A DNA stretch of 64,000 bases, from NCBI RefSeq assembly GCF_021646545.1, contig NZ_JAKIRP010000001.1, positions 1,302,001 to 1,366,000 on the forward strand. The letters run 5' to 3'. This stretch comes from Chitinophaga filiformis. Its GTDB lineage: Bacteria; Bacteroidota; Bacteroidia; Chitinophagales; Chitinophagaceae. The notes beneath the pieces were generated by a model. That model had not been told where the DNA came from. It saw only the letters and a list, made by a program, of their open reading frames with translations, and did no database searches. The position numbers and the translations under genes were made by a program. This document shows, in pieces, positions 1 through 10,041 of this stretch. Numbering within the stretch: position 1 is the first letter of the stretch; each line of letters opens with the position of its first letter.

Positions 1-390
1 AATCTGGATATCTCCTGCGATTTTGACAACAATGTCCTTGTCAGGTCGAAGGTGATAAAAAGCTCAGGTAAGGATGCCGACAACAAGACCATTATCACAC
101 AACGGGAAGCAAAGAATTACTCTGTTGTGCAGAATGGTGAGAAGTCTGTGCTGAATACGTCAGAAATCGTGCATTCCGTGGGCGAGATGTACTTTATGGA
201 ACCCAGGCAGATCACAAAGATCTTTTCAGAGACACTAGGCATCTTCCTGACGCTTAATTCCCTGGGCAATGGACTTTATGAGCTGTTGCTGCCAGAAGGC
301 AAAAAGAATGTCTATAAATACGAAAAAGGGACACTGGTACAGGTGGAGGTATCCCAGGCATTGGGGAAGGCTTACATTATCAGGGTGTAA
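1..390 (+). CDS. Partial hypothetical protein (C-terminal part), DUF6134-like
   Basis: The frame is open from the first base of the window, so the true start lies to the left; a GTG at base 52 is an internal codon, not a convincing start. The visible 129 residues contain no transmembrane segment. The tail with LPEGKKNVYKYEKGTL and QALGKAYI looks like the end of a small periplasmic family common in Bacteroidota (DUF6134, from memory), usually annotated as hypothetical. No function can be given. The gene ends before a bidirectional terminator shared with the convergent oxidoreductase gene. The reading frame is secure; the family name is tentative. Confidence 0.65.
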   Translation, partial: NLDISCDFDNNVLVRSKVIKSSGKDADNKTIITQREAKNYSVVQNGEKSVLNTSEIVHSVGEMYFMEPRQITKIFSETLGIFLTLNSLGNGLYELLLPEGKKNVYKYEKGTLVQVEVSQALGKAYIIRV

Positions 391-464
391 ACCGGTTGAC
401 GCGGGACGGTGTATGCAGTTTTATTGGTGTAAACAATCTCCCGGCATTAGCCTCAAGATATTAA

Positions 465-490
465 AAAGGGTCTTCAATTGAAGACCCTTT
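465..490. terminator. Bidirectional rho-independent terminator
   Basis: A perfect 26-base palindrome (aaagggtcttc and its complement around a central aattg/caatt) sits between two convergent genes. The A-tract on one side and T-tract on the other allow it to stop transcription from both strands. Confidence 0.8.
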
Positions 491-500
491 GTTTTACGCT

Positions 501-1691
501 TTATATTACGCGTTCGATGATCTGACCGCTTTTCTTTTCTTTCAGGATCAGCTTTTTGGCGCCGAAATGTGTCATCTCTTCTTTCACCAGATAGTGATCT
601 GCATCGTAATCCACCAGGGTCTGAGGTTTGGTTAACCCCGTTTGTCCACGCCAGATATCCAGTTTTACTGGTTCCCACTGTTTGCTGGCGGCGCTGCGAT
701 AAGCTGCATCCAGTACCGCATTTACCACATAACCGTCGTAGAAAGTTTCTCTTGCAGGTGTATTATTTTCGATGGCATTGAACATGTCGGCAAACATGTG
801 ATTGTAGCCCAACTCATTCAGCTCATCTCCCACAGGGAATAACCATCCGCTGTTGCTCTCTGCTTTTTCAGCTACGTAATCAGCACCCTTACCGGTGGTG
901 AACATGTCGAAACCGGTACGAAGGAAGCTATTCAGCCAGATAGTACCTTCGGTACCCATCACTTCGTCTCTCAGGTCAAGGCCGCCGCGGAATGTCCAGC
1001 TGACCTCAAACTGCCCAATGGCGCCATTCTCATATTTTACCAGACCAATAGCATGGTCTTCCGCATCAATAGGTTTAACCTGTGTATCAGCCCAGCACAT
1101 TACTTCCACTGGTTTAATGTCCTTACCGATGAAGCTTCGGGCAATTTCTACACAATGGCAACCCAGGTCAAGGATACAACCTCCGCCTGCCTGTTCTTTA
1201 TCCCAGAACCATTCGCTGTGAGGGCCGGGATGCGTTTCTCTTGATTTGGCCCAGAGTATACGGCCAAGGGCGCCGCCTTTTACACTTTCCAGCGCTTTAA
1301 GGAATTTAGGCGTGTATACCAGGTCTTCCAGGTAGCCGTTGAATATACCGGCAGCTTCCACCATTTCCAGCATGCGTTTCGCTTCTTCAGCATTGCGACC
1401 CAGGGGTTTGGTGCATATCACGCCTTTCTTGTGTTTGCAACAAAGCGCTACAGCAGCTTCGTGCAGATTGTTGGGCAGGGAGATACAAACAACATTCACA
1501 TCCGGATGTGCGATGGATGCTTCCATATCGGTAGTCCAGTGGTCGACATTGTAGTCTGCTGCAAATTTTTTAGCGCTTTCTTCCCTGCGGGAATAAATAC
1601 TGACAATCTTATCCCGGCTTCTCTGGCCCTGTAATGAGTCTGCATAGAAACGGCCTATAAAGCCTGAACCTAACATGGAAATACGTTGCAT
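501..1691 (-). CDS. Gfo/Idh/MocA family NAD(P)-dependent oxidoreductase
   Basis: Predicted cytoplasmic dehydrogenase of 396 residues acting on a sugar, inositol or similar polyol. The N-terminus has the Rossmann nucleotide-binding motif GSGFIG (residues 8-13). CTKPLGR (93-99) matches the family's EKP-type motif carrying the catalytic lysine (K95), with T in place of the usual [12 protein letters not shown] (169-179) supplies the typical D176 and H179 of the active site in the C-terminal substrate domain. It lies downstream of a NupG-like transporter on the same strand, 115 bases away with a hairpin between, so transport and oxidation of a shared substrate is plausible but not shown. The exact substrate cannot be read from sequence. 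Confidence 0.9.
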   Translation of the reverse strand: MQRISMLGSGFIGRFYADSLQGQRSRDKIVSIYSRREESAKKFAADYNVDHWTTDMEASIAHPDVNVVCISLPNNLHEAAVALCCKHKKGVICTKPLGRNAEEAKRMLEMVEAAGIFNGYLEDLVYTPKFLKALESVKGGALGRILWAKSRETHPGPHSEWFWDKEQAGGGCILDLGCHCVEIARSFIGKDIKPVEVMCWADTQVKPIDAEDHAIGLVKYENGAIGQFEVSWTFRGGLDLRDEVMGTEGTIWLNSFLRTGFDMFTTGKGADYVAEKAESNSGWLFPVGDELNELGYNHMFADMFNAIENNTPARETFYDGYVVNAVLDAAYRSAASKQWEPVKLDIWRGQTGLTKPQTLVDYDADHYLVKEEMTHFGAKKLILKEKKSGQIIERVI

Positions 1692-1737
1692 AATTATCTG
1701 ATTGAATTAAGTGATAATGATCTGGGTTAAAATGAAA

Positions 1738-1784
1738 ACTCCGCAGTAAAACACCAGGTAGACATAGGTAGTTCACTGCGGAGT
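1738..1784. other. Intergenic hairpin between transporter and oxidoreductase genes
   Basis: Ten-base perfect inverted repeat (actccgcagt at 1738-1747, its complement at 1775-1784) with a 27-base spacer. It has no strong T-tract on the minus strand, so it may be an RNA processing or stability element within the operon rather than a full terminator. Confidence 0.45.
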
Positions 1785-1806
1785 GGTGATGTAGTGCAAA
1801 AATGTA

Positions 1807-3036
1807 TTATGCTACTACTTGCCTTTTGCTGTCACGGAATGTTGCCATGAACAACAACCAAACTACAGCAGCAATGATGGATGGGATCATCCATACTTTC
1901 TGCCAGAAGTTATCGGTAGCATGTGTAGTATAGTAGTCAGAGATAATACCAGCAACCCAGAAACCTATCAGCATTCCAACACCATAGGTAGCCAGTGTTA
2001 CGAGTCCCTGAGCGGCACTCTTGTATTTTTCTCCCGCCTGTTGATCAGTATATATCTGTCCTGATACAAAGAAGAAGTCATAACAGATACCATGCAGTGC
2101 TATACCGGTGATGAGCATGAATGCCAGCGGACCCGCGTTACCGTAAGCGAAGAGCAGGTAACGTACTGCCCAGGCGATCATACCGATCATGATGGTCTTT
2201 TTGAAACCAAACCGGCTGAAGAACACAGGGATCAATAATATGAACAGTGCTTCAGATACCTGGCCGATAGCCATTTTGCCAGTAGGATTTTCCAGGCCTG
2301 TCTGCTCCAGGAAGTGGTGTGCATTCTGGTAGTAGAATGCCAGCGGTATACAGATCAGGATGGATGATATAAAGAATACGAGGAAGTTTCTGTTGCTAAG
2401 CAGTTTGATAGCGTCGAGACCTAATATTTCTGCTATGCTGTCTTTCTGAGCCTTGTCTTTTACAGGAGGCGTTTTTGGAAGTGTGAAGCTGAACAGGCCC
2501 AGTAACAGGGATGCTACAGCGCCCATAGCAAAAGTATTTTTTAACGCGCCCGCTTCTGTGCTGGCTGGAGAATCCCAATGGAAAGCATAGCTGATAGTAA
2601 GACCAGCAATGATCCAGCCGACAGTACCCCAGACACGGATAGTGGAGAACTCCTTTTCAGGATTGTTCATCTGGCGGAATGATACAGAGTTCACGAGGGC
2701 AAGAGTAGGCATGTAGAGTACCATGTAGGCAAACACATAGGGATAAAATACGCTCACGCTCTCGGCACGATACATCTGGAACATGAGTGCTGCACCAACC
2801 AGGTGCAGAATACCCAGGATCTTTTCAGCATTAAAATATTTGTCGGCGATCATCCCTACGATGAAGGGAGCGATAATGGCGCCGTATGACTGTGTAGAGA
2901 ACACACTTGCAGTCTCCAGACCGGATGCCTGAAGGTTTTTGGCAAGAAATGTTCCCAACGTAACGAACCAAGATCCCCAGATAAAGAACTCAAGGAACAT
3001 CATAATGGACAACTGTAAGCGAGTACCTGATTTCAT
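1807..3036 (-). CDS. MFS transporter of the nucleoside:H+ symporter (NupG) family
   Basis: A 409-residue integral membrane protein with about twelve hydrophobic segments. The N-terminus (SIMMFLEFFIWGSWFVTLGT) and the segment FSTIRVWGTVGWIIAGL are typical of the NupG/XapB branch of the major facilitator superfamily, which imports nucleosides with protons. In Bacteroidota, members of this branch are often beside sugar oxidoreductases, as here, so the true substrate could be another polar solute. The gene is the first of a likely two-gene unit with the Gfo/Idh/MocA oxidoreductase downstream. Family is confident; substrate is inference. Confidence 0.85.
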   Translation of the reverse strand: MKSGTRLQLSIMMFLEFFIWGSWFVTLGTFLAKNLQASGLETASVFSTQSYGAIIAPFIVGMIADKYFNAEKILGILHLVGAALMFQMYRAESVSVFYPYVFAYMVLYMPTLALVNSVSFRQMNNPEKEFSTIRVWGTVGWIIAGLTISYAFHWDSPASTEAGALKNTFAMGAVASLLLGLFSFTLPKTPPVKDKAQKDSIAEILGLDAIKLLSNRNFLVFFISSILICIPLAFYYQNAHHFLEQTGLENPTGKMAIGQVSEALFILLIPVFFSRFGFKKTIMIGMIAWAVRYLLFAYGNAGPLAFMLITGIALHGICYDFFFVSGQIYTDQQAGEKYKSAAQGLVTLATYGVGMLIGFWVAGIISDYYTTHATDNFWQKVWMIPSIIAAVVWLLFMATFRDSKRQVVA

Positions 3037-3134
3037 AACGACATTTAGACTTTATAACTCTGTTAAAACTTTAGCGGCAAAAGATAAGTAAAATATAAAC
3101 GAAATTCCAAATTAGTGGTACGGATGGTGATGAT

Positions 3135-3851
3135 TTACAGTAATTTTTTGGGCATCACACTGATGTCTGAGCCCTCCGCCAGCAATGCGGAAACAGGCGC
3201 CTGCTGCAACATTGGTACGAAGGCAGGTCCATAGAGTAGCGCAGTATCACAATGATAACTATATTCAACAACGCGATGTGTTCTCCACTGCGGATGGGCT
3301 ACCTGGTATTCACCCGTGCGCGTCTCCGCCATCTGTGTATATCCCCAGTAATGGTCTGTAATAAATTCCGCCTCGCTGCCGGCAGCAATAGGGAGCGGTT
3401 CTTTCTCTGCCGTAGCTTTCAAAAAATTCCATTGCTGACCCACCTTCCATTCATAGGAGACGGCCAGCATATTGTCTGGCGTATGCAACCATTGATGCCG
3501 CATAGGATGGGTAGCATATTTTTCTTTATAAACGGTGTTGGCCACAAAGGTGATCATTCTCTTAGGAACAATCTCTTTCACAAATACGACACCTCGCTTC
3601 CATATGCCTGCTTCTTTATAGCGCACATAGAAACGGAGGTTCACTTCTTCAAAGTGGCGGTGGAAGGGAAGGGAAATACCTTTTACCCGGGTATTTCGGA
3701 AAAGAAAGCCAACCAGGCTAACATAGAGGGTATTGTTCCAGGTATCGAGCTCAGTATTGTAGGGCACCAGCGGCTGTAATACTGCCGGATCAGCCTCGAA
3801 GTTGATCATAAGGAGATTACGCCACGCAGCTGTCAGGAAAGGCTTTTCCAT
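3135..3851 (-). CDS. DUF2071 (YqjF family) protein
   Basis: A soluble protein of 238 residues with the YqjF/DUF2071 pattern: an N-terminal AAWRNLLMINFEADPAVLQPLVP, then a FEEVNLRFYVRY segment and a conserved KEIVPKRMITFVANTVY core. The biochemical role of this family is unknown. I place the start at the ATG at 3849-3851 because homologues begin close to the AAWRNLLM motif. A longer frame runs back to 3980 but would overlap the end of the endonuclease III gene by about 80 bases with an extension that does not resemble the family. It follows nth on the same strand with 47 bases between and may be co-transcribed. Confidence 0.8.
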   Translation of the reverse strand: MEKPFLTAAWRNLLMINFEADPAVLQPLVPYNTELDTWNNTLYVSLVGFLFRNTRVKGISLPFHRHFEEVNLRFYVRYKEAGIWKRGVVFVKEIVPKRMITFVANTVYKEKYATHPMRHQWLHTPDNMLAVSYEWKVGQQWNFLKATAEKEPLPIAAGSEAEFITDHYWGYTQMAETRTGEYQVAHPQWRTHRVVEYSYHCDTALLYGPAFVPMLQQAPVSALLAEGSDISVMPKKLL

Positions 3852-3898
3852 AAAAGCAGTTAATATTTGATAATGTCCGGCGACACAACTGGTCATTC

Positions 3899-4543
3899 TT
3901 ATCCCCGGATCAGGCTGTGATAATATTTGCATACTGGTCTTAGCCCGCATTGCTCGCATTTGGGTGTTCTGGCCACACAAATATACCGGCCATGCAATAT
4001 TAACCAGTGATGTGCGATATGCACCTTTTCTGTGGGAATATATTTCAATAATTGCTTTTCTGTCTGAAGGGGAGTGGTTGCGTTTGTAGTAAGTCCCAGA
4101 CGGGCTGAAACGCGGAAAACGTGTGTATCCACGGCCATGTTAGGCTGCTGGTGGACAACGGACGTAATGACGTTGGCAGTTTTACGGCCCACACCAGGTA
4201 GTTTAACTAGTTGTTCTACGGTGGAAGGGATCTCTCCGTTGAAATCTTCCATCACCATCTGCGCCATGCCAATAAGGTGTTTGGTCTTATTGTTCGGGTA
4301 GCTGATGCTGCGTATCAATGGGAATAAGTCGTCGAATGTGGCATGGCTCAGGGCCTCTACATCCGGGTATTCCTGGAAGATGGCAGGCGTGGTCATGTTA
4401 ACACGTTTGTCTGTGCATTGCGCAGACAGGATGACGGCTACCAGTAATTGATAAGGATTGTCGTAAATCAGTTCAGTCTCTGCGTTGGGAGCATGTTCTT
4501 CGAAATAGTTGAGAACAAAGGCAAAGCGTTCTTTCTTTGTCAT
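3899..4543 (-). CDS. nth: Endonuclease III, DNA glycosylase/AP lyase
   Basis: Base-excision repair enzyme that removes oxidised pyrimidines and nicks abasic sites. At 214 residues it is close to the usual length of about 211. The helix-hairpin-helix LPGVGRKTANV (115-125) includes the catalytic lysine K121, and AVDTHV carries the catalytic aspartate near residue 139. The C-terminus has the four-cysteine cluster C-x6-C-x2-C-x5-C for a [4Fe-4S] centre. A -7 box is 16 bases upstream of the ATG, so it likely has its own promoter; the DUF2071 gene follows. Confidence 0.96.
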   Translation of the reverse strand: MTKKERFAFVLNYFEEHAPNAETELIYDNPYQLLVAVILSAQCTDKRVNMTTPAIFQEYPDVEALSHATFDDLFPLIRSISYPNNKTKHLIGMAQMVMEDFNGEIPSTVEQLVKLPGVGRKTANVITSVVHQQPNMAVDTHVFRVSARLGLTTNATTPLQTEKQLLKYIPTEKVHIAHHWLILHGRYICVARTPKCEQCGLRPVCKYYHSLIRG

Positions 4544-4559
4544 ACCTGTAAAGATAGGG

Positions 4560-4567
4560 CAAAGATA
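4560..4567 (-). promoter_or_regulatory. Bacteroidota -7 promoter box for nth
   Basis: On the minus strand this reads TATCTTTG, an exact match to the TAnnTTTG consensus of Bacteroidota housekeeping promoters, 16 bases before the nth start. No clear -33 TTTG was seen at the usual spacing. Confidence 0.55.
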
Positions 4568-4662
4568 ATATGCTGCAAATATGCCGGATGTACTACCGAT
4601 AGCTATTCTTTCGTCCGTAAAATGTGTTACGGGCGTGACAGCTATAGCCTTGGGCCGTTATG

Positions 4663-4812
4663 CTATTTTGAAGGCGTGACCTTCCGGGCATAATCAGCGA
4701 TAGCCTGAAGAGTTTCTGGTCTTGGAGAGAAACGGATAGTATCCAGCGCTTTTTTTGTTTGATTCAGACAAATTTCTTCTTCACGAGATAATTCCGGGTC
4801 TTGGTTTGTCAT
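4663..4812 (-). CDS. Small hypothetical protein (49 residues)
   Basis: Short acidic-then-basic protein beginning MTNQDPELSREEE and ending with a helix RPETLQAIADYARKV. Similar 50-residue proteins with an RPET...I..YA ending occur in Chitinophagaceae in my recollection, without assigned function. I chose the ATG at 4810-4812; the frame is open further upstream to 4938 but that extension is low-complexity and lacks family character. No transmembrane segment. Probably a real gene given its codon pattern and position between two genes on the same strand. Confidence 0.55.
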   Translation of the reverse strand: MTNQDPELSREEEICLNQTKKALDTIRFSPRPETLQAIADYARKVTPSK

Positions 4813-5052
4813 CTTTTTAGGTTTATTAGCGCTACTTGTTACAGAATGTAAGGCAAAAAAAGAGTGTGTAGAATTCCCCATGCAATATTTTTTTAATACA
4901 ATTGATTCGTTCCTAACTATATAACGGAGATTGTGCAAAATGTATTGTCAGCCGTAAATGAAATATTTCGAAAGCAAAGATAGCCGGTCTATGTGACATC
5001 CGGCCAGGAAAGGGAAATGCTTAACGTGGAGATGCGAAAAAAGTGCGTTTTT

Positions 5053-5358
5053 TTATTCTTTCTCAGTGATAATGAACAGGTCTTCATCATCTTTTTTCAT
5101 CAGGTACTTTTCACGGGCGAACTTTTCCAGCTTTTCCGGACTAGACAACAGTTCCTGTTGTTCTTTCCTGGTTTTACTGATCTCATCCTGGAAGAAAGAC
5201 TTCTGTGCTTCCAGTTTGTTAACCTCGGATTGTAATTCGTACTGGGAAATAAAATTCTTACTGTCAATAAATGCCAACCACACCAGGAATGCGGCGGCGG
5301 ATACGAAATATTTATTTCGCATGTAAGCTGGCACTTTGATGGATTTTAAACCTGGCAT
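5053..5358 (-). CDS. FtsB/DivIC-like septum formation initiator
   Basis: Single-pass inner-membrane cell-division protein of 101 residues. One transmembrane helix (YFVSAAAFLVWLAFI, about residues 17-31) is followed by a coiled coil (LQSEVNKLEAQKSFFQDEISKTRKEQQELL) and the family's closing motif EKLEKFAREKYLMKK. By analogy it would join FtsL- and FtsQ-like proteins at the division site. The frame stays open to 5439, but a rho-independent terminator for enolase lies inside that extension (5396-5425), which supports the start at MPGLKSIK (5356-5358). It lies just downstream of eno, a common order in this phylum. Confidence 0.85.
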   Translation of the reverse strand: MPGLKSIKVPAYMRNKYFVSAAAFLVWLAFIDSKNFISQYELQSEVNKLEAQKSFFQDEISKTRKEQQELLSSPEKLEKFAREKYLMKKDDEDLFIITEKE

Positions 5359-5395
5359 ATGTGACTGATATATAACCGGAAACGGCTGTTTAAAA

Positions 5396-5425
5396 AGCCG
5401 GGTTTTGAAGTAACTCAAAACCCGG
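5396..5425 (-). terminator. Terminator downstream of eno
   Basis: Eleven-base perfect stem (ccgggttttga, 5398-5408, with its complement at 5415-5425) and a T-run on the minus strand. It follows the enolase gene and precedes the start of the FtsB-like gene. Confidence 0.75.
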
Positions 5426-5506
5426 CGAATATGGACCACTAATTAAATTATCGTCATCAAAGATCAGATCCCGAAATTCGACGTACGAGATTCAATCGAG
5501 CGTTAC

Positions 5507-6805
<1,299 letters not shown>

Positions 6806-6867
6806 TCAATTGTTTTAATATAATTAAGTTACTTGGTCGCCGGTATCATAAGGCTGCCGGGAACCCC

Positions 6868-7779
6868 CTACTTTGTCAATTCCCTGAAGATAGATTCCAG
6901 GCTTTGTGAATTGCTTTGCAAAGAAAGGATGTTCCGGTTATTTATCAAAGCAAATTGTAGCAGGTTTTTGCGCACATCTTCCAGATTACCGGCAAATAAT
7001 TGCCAGGTATTGCCATCCTGTTGCTTTACCCTTGTTACGCCCGCTATCTGCTGAAGATCTGCGTCTGATGGTATTGGTTCCCCGAACGATACCTGGATAT
7101 ATCCGTTTTCTGTTCCTCCCTGCTGCAGGTGCTGAAGGGTGTCGTCAGCGATAATGTTGCCTTTGTTGATAATAATGACCCTGCTGCACATCGCCTCTAC
7201 TTCCTGCATGATGTGTGTGCTCAGCACAACGGTTTTATTCCTGCCCAATTCGACAATGAGCTGCCGGATGTCGGCCAGCTGGTTGGGGTCCAGACCTGAT
7301 GTCGGCTCATCCAGGATCAGTACTTCCGGATCGTGGATCAGTGCCTGGGCCAGCCCGACGCGCTGTTTATATCCTTTGGACAGTGCACCGATCTTCTTTT
7401 TGCTTTCCGGTTGCAGACCGGTCATGGCAATGATCTCGGATATGCGCTTGTCAGTGTTCCTGCCCAGTTTATGTACCTGTGCTACAAATCCGAGGAACTC
7501 CCGGATGTACATGTCGAAATAGAGGGGATTGGCCTCCGGCAGGTAACCAACACGTTGTCTTACCTCCATAGGCTGGGTCGCAACGTCGTATCCGCACACA
7601 CTGGCGGTACCACCACTGGGTGGCAGGTAGCCGGTGATCATCTTCATGGTAGTACTTTTTCCTGCGCCATTTGGCCCCAGGAAACCTACTATTTCCCCTT
7701 TGCTGAGCGAAAAGGAAATATCATTGACCGCCCGTTGCTCCCCGTATACCTTGCTTAACTGTGTTACTGTGATTGACAT
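6868..7779 (-). CDS. gldA: Gliding-motility-type ABC transporter ATPase GldA
   Basis: A 303-residue ABC ATPase with Walker A GPNGAGKST (35-43), signature region ALSKGYKQRVGLAQAL, Walker B VLILDEPTSGLDPNQ and H-loop STHIMQEVEA. The family context (GYLPEANPLYFDMY, C-terminal QSNSQSLESIFRELTK) fits GldA, the ATPase partner of GldF and GldG in Flavobacterium gliding. GldF and GldG are not in this window, so the partner permeases must lie elsewhere. The start is set at MSITVTQ (7777-7779); a start four codons earlier is possible. General multidrug-type ABC ATPase remains an alternative. Confidence 0.8.
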   Translation of the reverse strand: MSITVTQLSKVYGEQRAVNDISFSLSKGEIVGFLGPNGAGKSTTMKMITGYLPPSGGTASVCGYDVATQPMEVRQRVGYLPEANPLYFDMYIREFLGFVAQVHKLGRNTDKRISEIIAMTGLQPESKKKIGALSKGYKQRVGLAQALIHDPEVLILDEPTSGLDPNQLADIRQLIVELGRNKTVVLSTHIMQEVEAMCSRVIIINKGNIIADDTLQHLQQGGTENGYIQVSFGEPIPSDADLQQIAGVTRVKQQDGNTWQLFAGNLEDVRKNLLQFALINNRNILSLQSNSQSLESIFRELTK

Positions 7780-8100
7780 TAGGTTTTCCACTTTGGCGCG
7801 GCTAAAGTATGAAAATCAGGTTAGAATAAAAATCGCTTATAATCGTCTACAATATAAATAATTGGGTTCCATGGGACTCGAAAGCGTTGCCCGCATTATT
7901 TAACTAAACTTTTATGGCGAAAATTAGTTGGAAATATATAATTTTAAATATATTCACAAATTGTAACCTGATGTGGGGCAGTAGGTTCCGATAATCCGGT
8001 TATTATTTTAAGCCTGCATACATTGTCAAATGCTCGATCGCAACAGTTGTTAATCAATTATCACAATACATTTTAAAACCCTGCAAACATTTAACATTTC
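7780..8100. other. Intergenic region between gldA and the Ter operon
   Basis: About 320 AT-rich bases between divergent genes, which should contain the promoters for gldA and for the Ter operon. I saw no exact TAnnTTTG box for the Ter operon, no riboswitch-like structure and no gene. Confidence 0.5.
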
Positions 8101-8676
8101 ATGGCAATTAATTTACAGAAGGGACAAAAAATAGATATCGGACTTTCCCAGATCAGCGTAGGCCTGGGATGGAATCCAAACGAAGGGACAGGGAATGATT
8201 TTGATCTGGATGCATCAGCATTTATGATAGACGGCAATAGGGTAATCCCCACAGAAGGATTCTTTGTTTTCTATGGCAATACGAACTCTCCTGACAGCGC
8301 ATTACATCATACCGGCGATGACCCAACCGGCGGTAACAGTGCCGAAGGAGATGATGAAACAATTAAGGTAGATCTGTCTAAGGTACAGCAGGACATTAAA
8401 GAAATACTGTTTGTAGTAACTATCCACGACGCCATAGCCCGTAAGCAGAACTTCGGACAGGTAAGGAACTCATATATCCGTATCGTGAACGATGCCAATG
8501 GAGAAGAAATTGCGAAATACGAACTGGGCGAGGACTTCTCGGTAGAAACCGGCGTGGAGTTCGGCCGACTGTACCTGAAAGACGGCAAATGGCGTTTCGA
8601 GGCTTCAGGTATCGGTTATAAGGAAGACCTGGCCTACTTCCTGGGTAAATACTACAAAGGACAGATCATTAAATAG
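8101..8676 (+). CDS. TerD family protein (first paralogue)
   Basis: First gene of the Ter operon; 191 residues. TerD proteins are calcium-binding beta-sandwich proteins linked to resistance to tellurite, oxidative and other envelope stress. It begins MAINLQKGQKIDIG, has GLGWNPNE, the acidic metal site DFDLDASAF and a second acidic loop GDDPTGGNSAEGDDE, then the conserved RKQNFGQVRNSYIRIV and FGRLYLKDGKWRFEASG ending. No signal peptide or membrane helix, so cytoplasmic, probably peripheral at the membrane through TerC. About 60-70 percent alike by eye to the third paralogue at 11551, less to the second. Thirty-one bases separate it from the next gene. Confidence 0.95.
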   Translation: MAINLQKGQKIDIGLSQISVGLGWNPNEGTGNDFDLDASAFMIDGNRVIPTEGFFVFYGNTNSPDSALHHTGDDPTGGNSAEGDDETIKVDLSKVQQDIKEILFVVTIHDAIARKQNFGQVRNSYIRIVNDANGEEIAKYELGEDFSVETGVEFGRLYLKDGKWRFEASGIGYKEDLAYFLGKYYKGQIIK

Positions 8677-8707
8677 TCTATTCTATCACACTATTGAAAT
8701 ACACTTT

Positions 8708-9376
8708 ATGGCAATTAACTTAGTTAAGGGACAAACCATTGACCTCCGCAAAAATGATAAGGGGGAAACCTACGATCTTTCAACCGTAACAATTGGTCTG
8801 GGCTGGGATGTCCGTAAAAAAAGCGGTGGCTTTTTTGGTAAGCTGCTGGGCAGCAAGGAAGAAGAATTTGACCTGGATGCAATCGCCTTCCTGCTGGATA
8901 AAAACGGTAAGGTAGCCGACCTGGGTAAGACCGTACAAACCAATGACGGCCGTAACCTGAGCCTTTACCAGGGAGATGTGATCTTCTTTAACAGCCAGCG
9001 CCACCCTTCAGGTAATATCTGGCTGACAGGCGATAACCGCACAGGAGCCGGCGATGGCGATGATGAGCAGATCATCGTGAAACTGGATAGCCTGGATGCT
9101 AAATATGATAAGATCCTGTTCGTGGTATCTATCTATCAGGGCCGCCAGCGCAATCAGCACTTCGGTGGTATTGAGAACGCATTCATCCGTGCGGTAGATA
9201 ACAAAGGAAAAGAAATCGTTAAATTTAATCTCTCCGGAGATGCATCATACAACAATATGTGCTCCCTGGTATTTGCAGAAGTATACCGCAAAGACGGTAC
9301 CTGGAAATTCAGAGCACTGGGAGATCCTCAACCGGCAGATAGCTTTGTTGAGATCCTCAGGAACTATGTTTATTAA
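8708..9376 (+). CDS. TerD family protein with insertion (second paralogue)
   Basis: A 222-residue TerD-like protein, about 30 residues longer than its two paralogues. The extra length is near the N-terminus (RKNDKGETYDLSTV and a Gly/Phe/Lys segment RKKSGGFFGKLLGSKEEE) and in the middle (NDGRNLSLYQGDVIFFNSQRH). The metal-binding loops are intact: EFDLDAIAFLLD and GDNRTGAGDGDDE. The conserved RNQHFGGIENAFIRAV and WKFRALGDPQPADSF segments close the protein. The mixed paralogue set suggests TerD hetero-oligomers rather than redundant copies; this is inference. Confidence 0.93.
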   Translation: MAINLVKGQTIDLRKNDKGETYDLSTVTIGLGWDVRKKSGGFFGKLLGSKEEEFDLDAIAFLLDKNGKVADLGKTVQTNDGRNLSLYQGDVIFFNSQRHPSGNIWLTGDNRTGAGDGDDEQIIVKLDSLDAKYDKILFVVSIYQGRQRNQHFGGIENAFIRAVDNKGKEIVKFNLSGDASYNNMCSLVFAEVYRKDGTWKFRALGDPQPADSFVEILRNYVY

Positions 9377-9401
9377 TTAACCCTTTCTATTAGCGTCATT
9401 C

Positions 9402-10040
9402 ATGAGAAGATTACCGGTTTATTTAGTGTTGGATACCTCAGGCTCTATGAGCGGTGAGCCCATAGAAGCAGTAAAAAACGGCGTACAGGTACTGATCTCA
9501 ACTTTGAGACAGGACCCGTATGCACTGGAAACAGCATTCCTTAGTCTGATCACCTTTGATACTGATGCACGCCAGTTGGTACCGCTGACAGATTTGTCTT
9601 CGTTCCAGATGCCGGAATTGAAAGCTGCAGGTGGTACTTCACTGGGAGCTGCTTTGCAGACCGTCGCAGACAGCATCAACAGGGAGGTGGCAAAGTCCAC
9701 CATCGATGTGAAAGGCGACTGGAAACCGCTGGTGTTCCTGATGACGGATGGTATTCCAACCGATCAGTGGCAGAGTGGATTGAATGCTTTTCAGAATAGT
9801 AAAATAGGTATAACAGTAGCCTGTGCTGCAGGTAACGGCGCTGATGTAAACCTCCTGAAACAGATCACCAATACCGTGGTATCACTCGATACGGCAGATG
9901 CCGCAACTATCAAGGCGTTTTTCAAATGGGTATCTGCTTCTGTAAGCACCGGCAGCCAGAAAGTGGAAAGCGGAGACAAGGAAGTAGCCGGTCTGAATGA
10001 ACTGCCGCCACCTCCACCGGAAGTGAATATCGTGGTGTAA
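9402..10040 (+). CDS. TerY-like von Willebrand A domain protein (first)
   Basis: A single vWA domain of 212 residues, cytoplasmic. The metal-ion-dependent adhesion site is complete: DTSGSMSG (D11, S13, S15), TSLGAAL and LMTDGIPTD. It ends with a proline-rich tail (ELPPPPPEVNIVV) after a conserved FFKWVSASVSTGS segment, shared with the vWA protein at 12128. TerY proteins are thought to act as metal-dependent scaffolds with TerD and the phosphatase/kinase pair. It sits 25 bases after the second terD and 1 base before the HAD gene, so translational coupling is likely. Confidence 0.93.
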   Translation: MRRLPVYLVLDTSGSMSGEPIEAVKNGVQVLISTLRQDPYALETAFLSLITFDTDARQLVPLTDLSSFQMPELKAAGGTSLGAALQTVADSINREVAKSTIDVKGDWKPLVFLMTDGIPTDQWQSGLNAFQNSKIGITVACAAGNGADVNLLKQITNTVVSLDTADAATIKAFFKWVSASVSTGSQKVESGDKEVAGLNELPPPPPEVNIVV

Positions 10041-10041
10041 C

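Noticed and set aside
1738..1784. Hairpin between the transporter and oxidoreductase genes considered as a terminator
   Set aside because: No T-run follows on the minus strand, so full termination is doubtful; kept as a generic hairpin.
3252..3779. A 175-codon open frame antisense to the DUF2071 gene
   Set aside because: No domain, no start context, and the opposite frame encodes a clear family protein.
3899..3980. Longer start for the DUF2071 protein overlapping nth
   Set aside because: The extension is rich in Met, Arg and Thr, resembles no family member and overlaps the nth 3' end.
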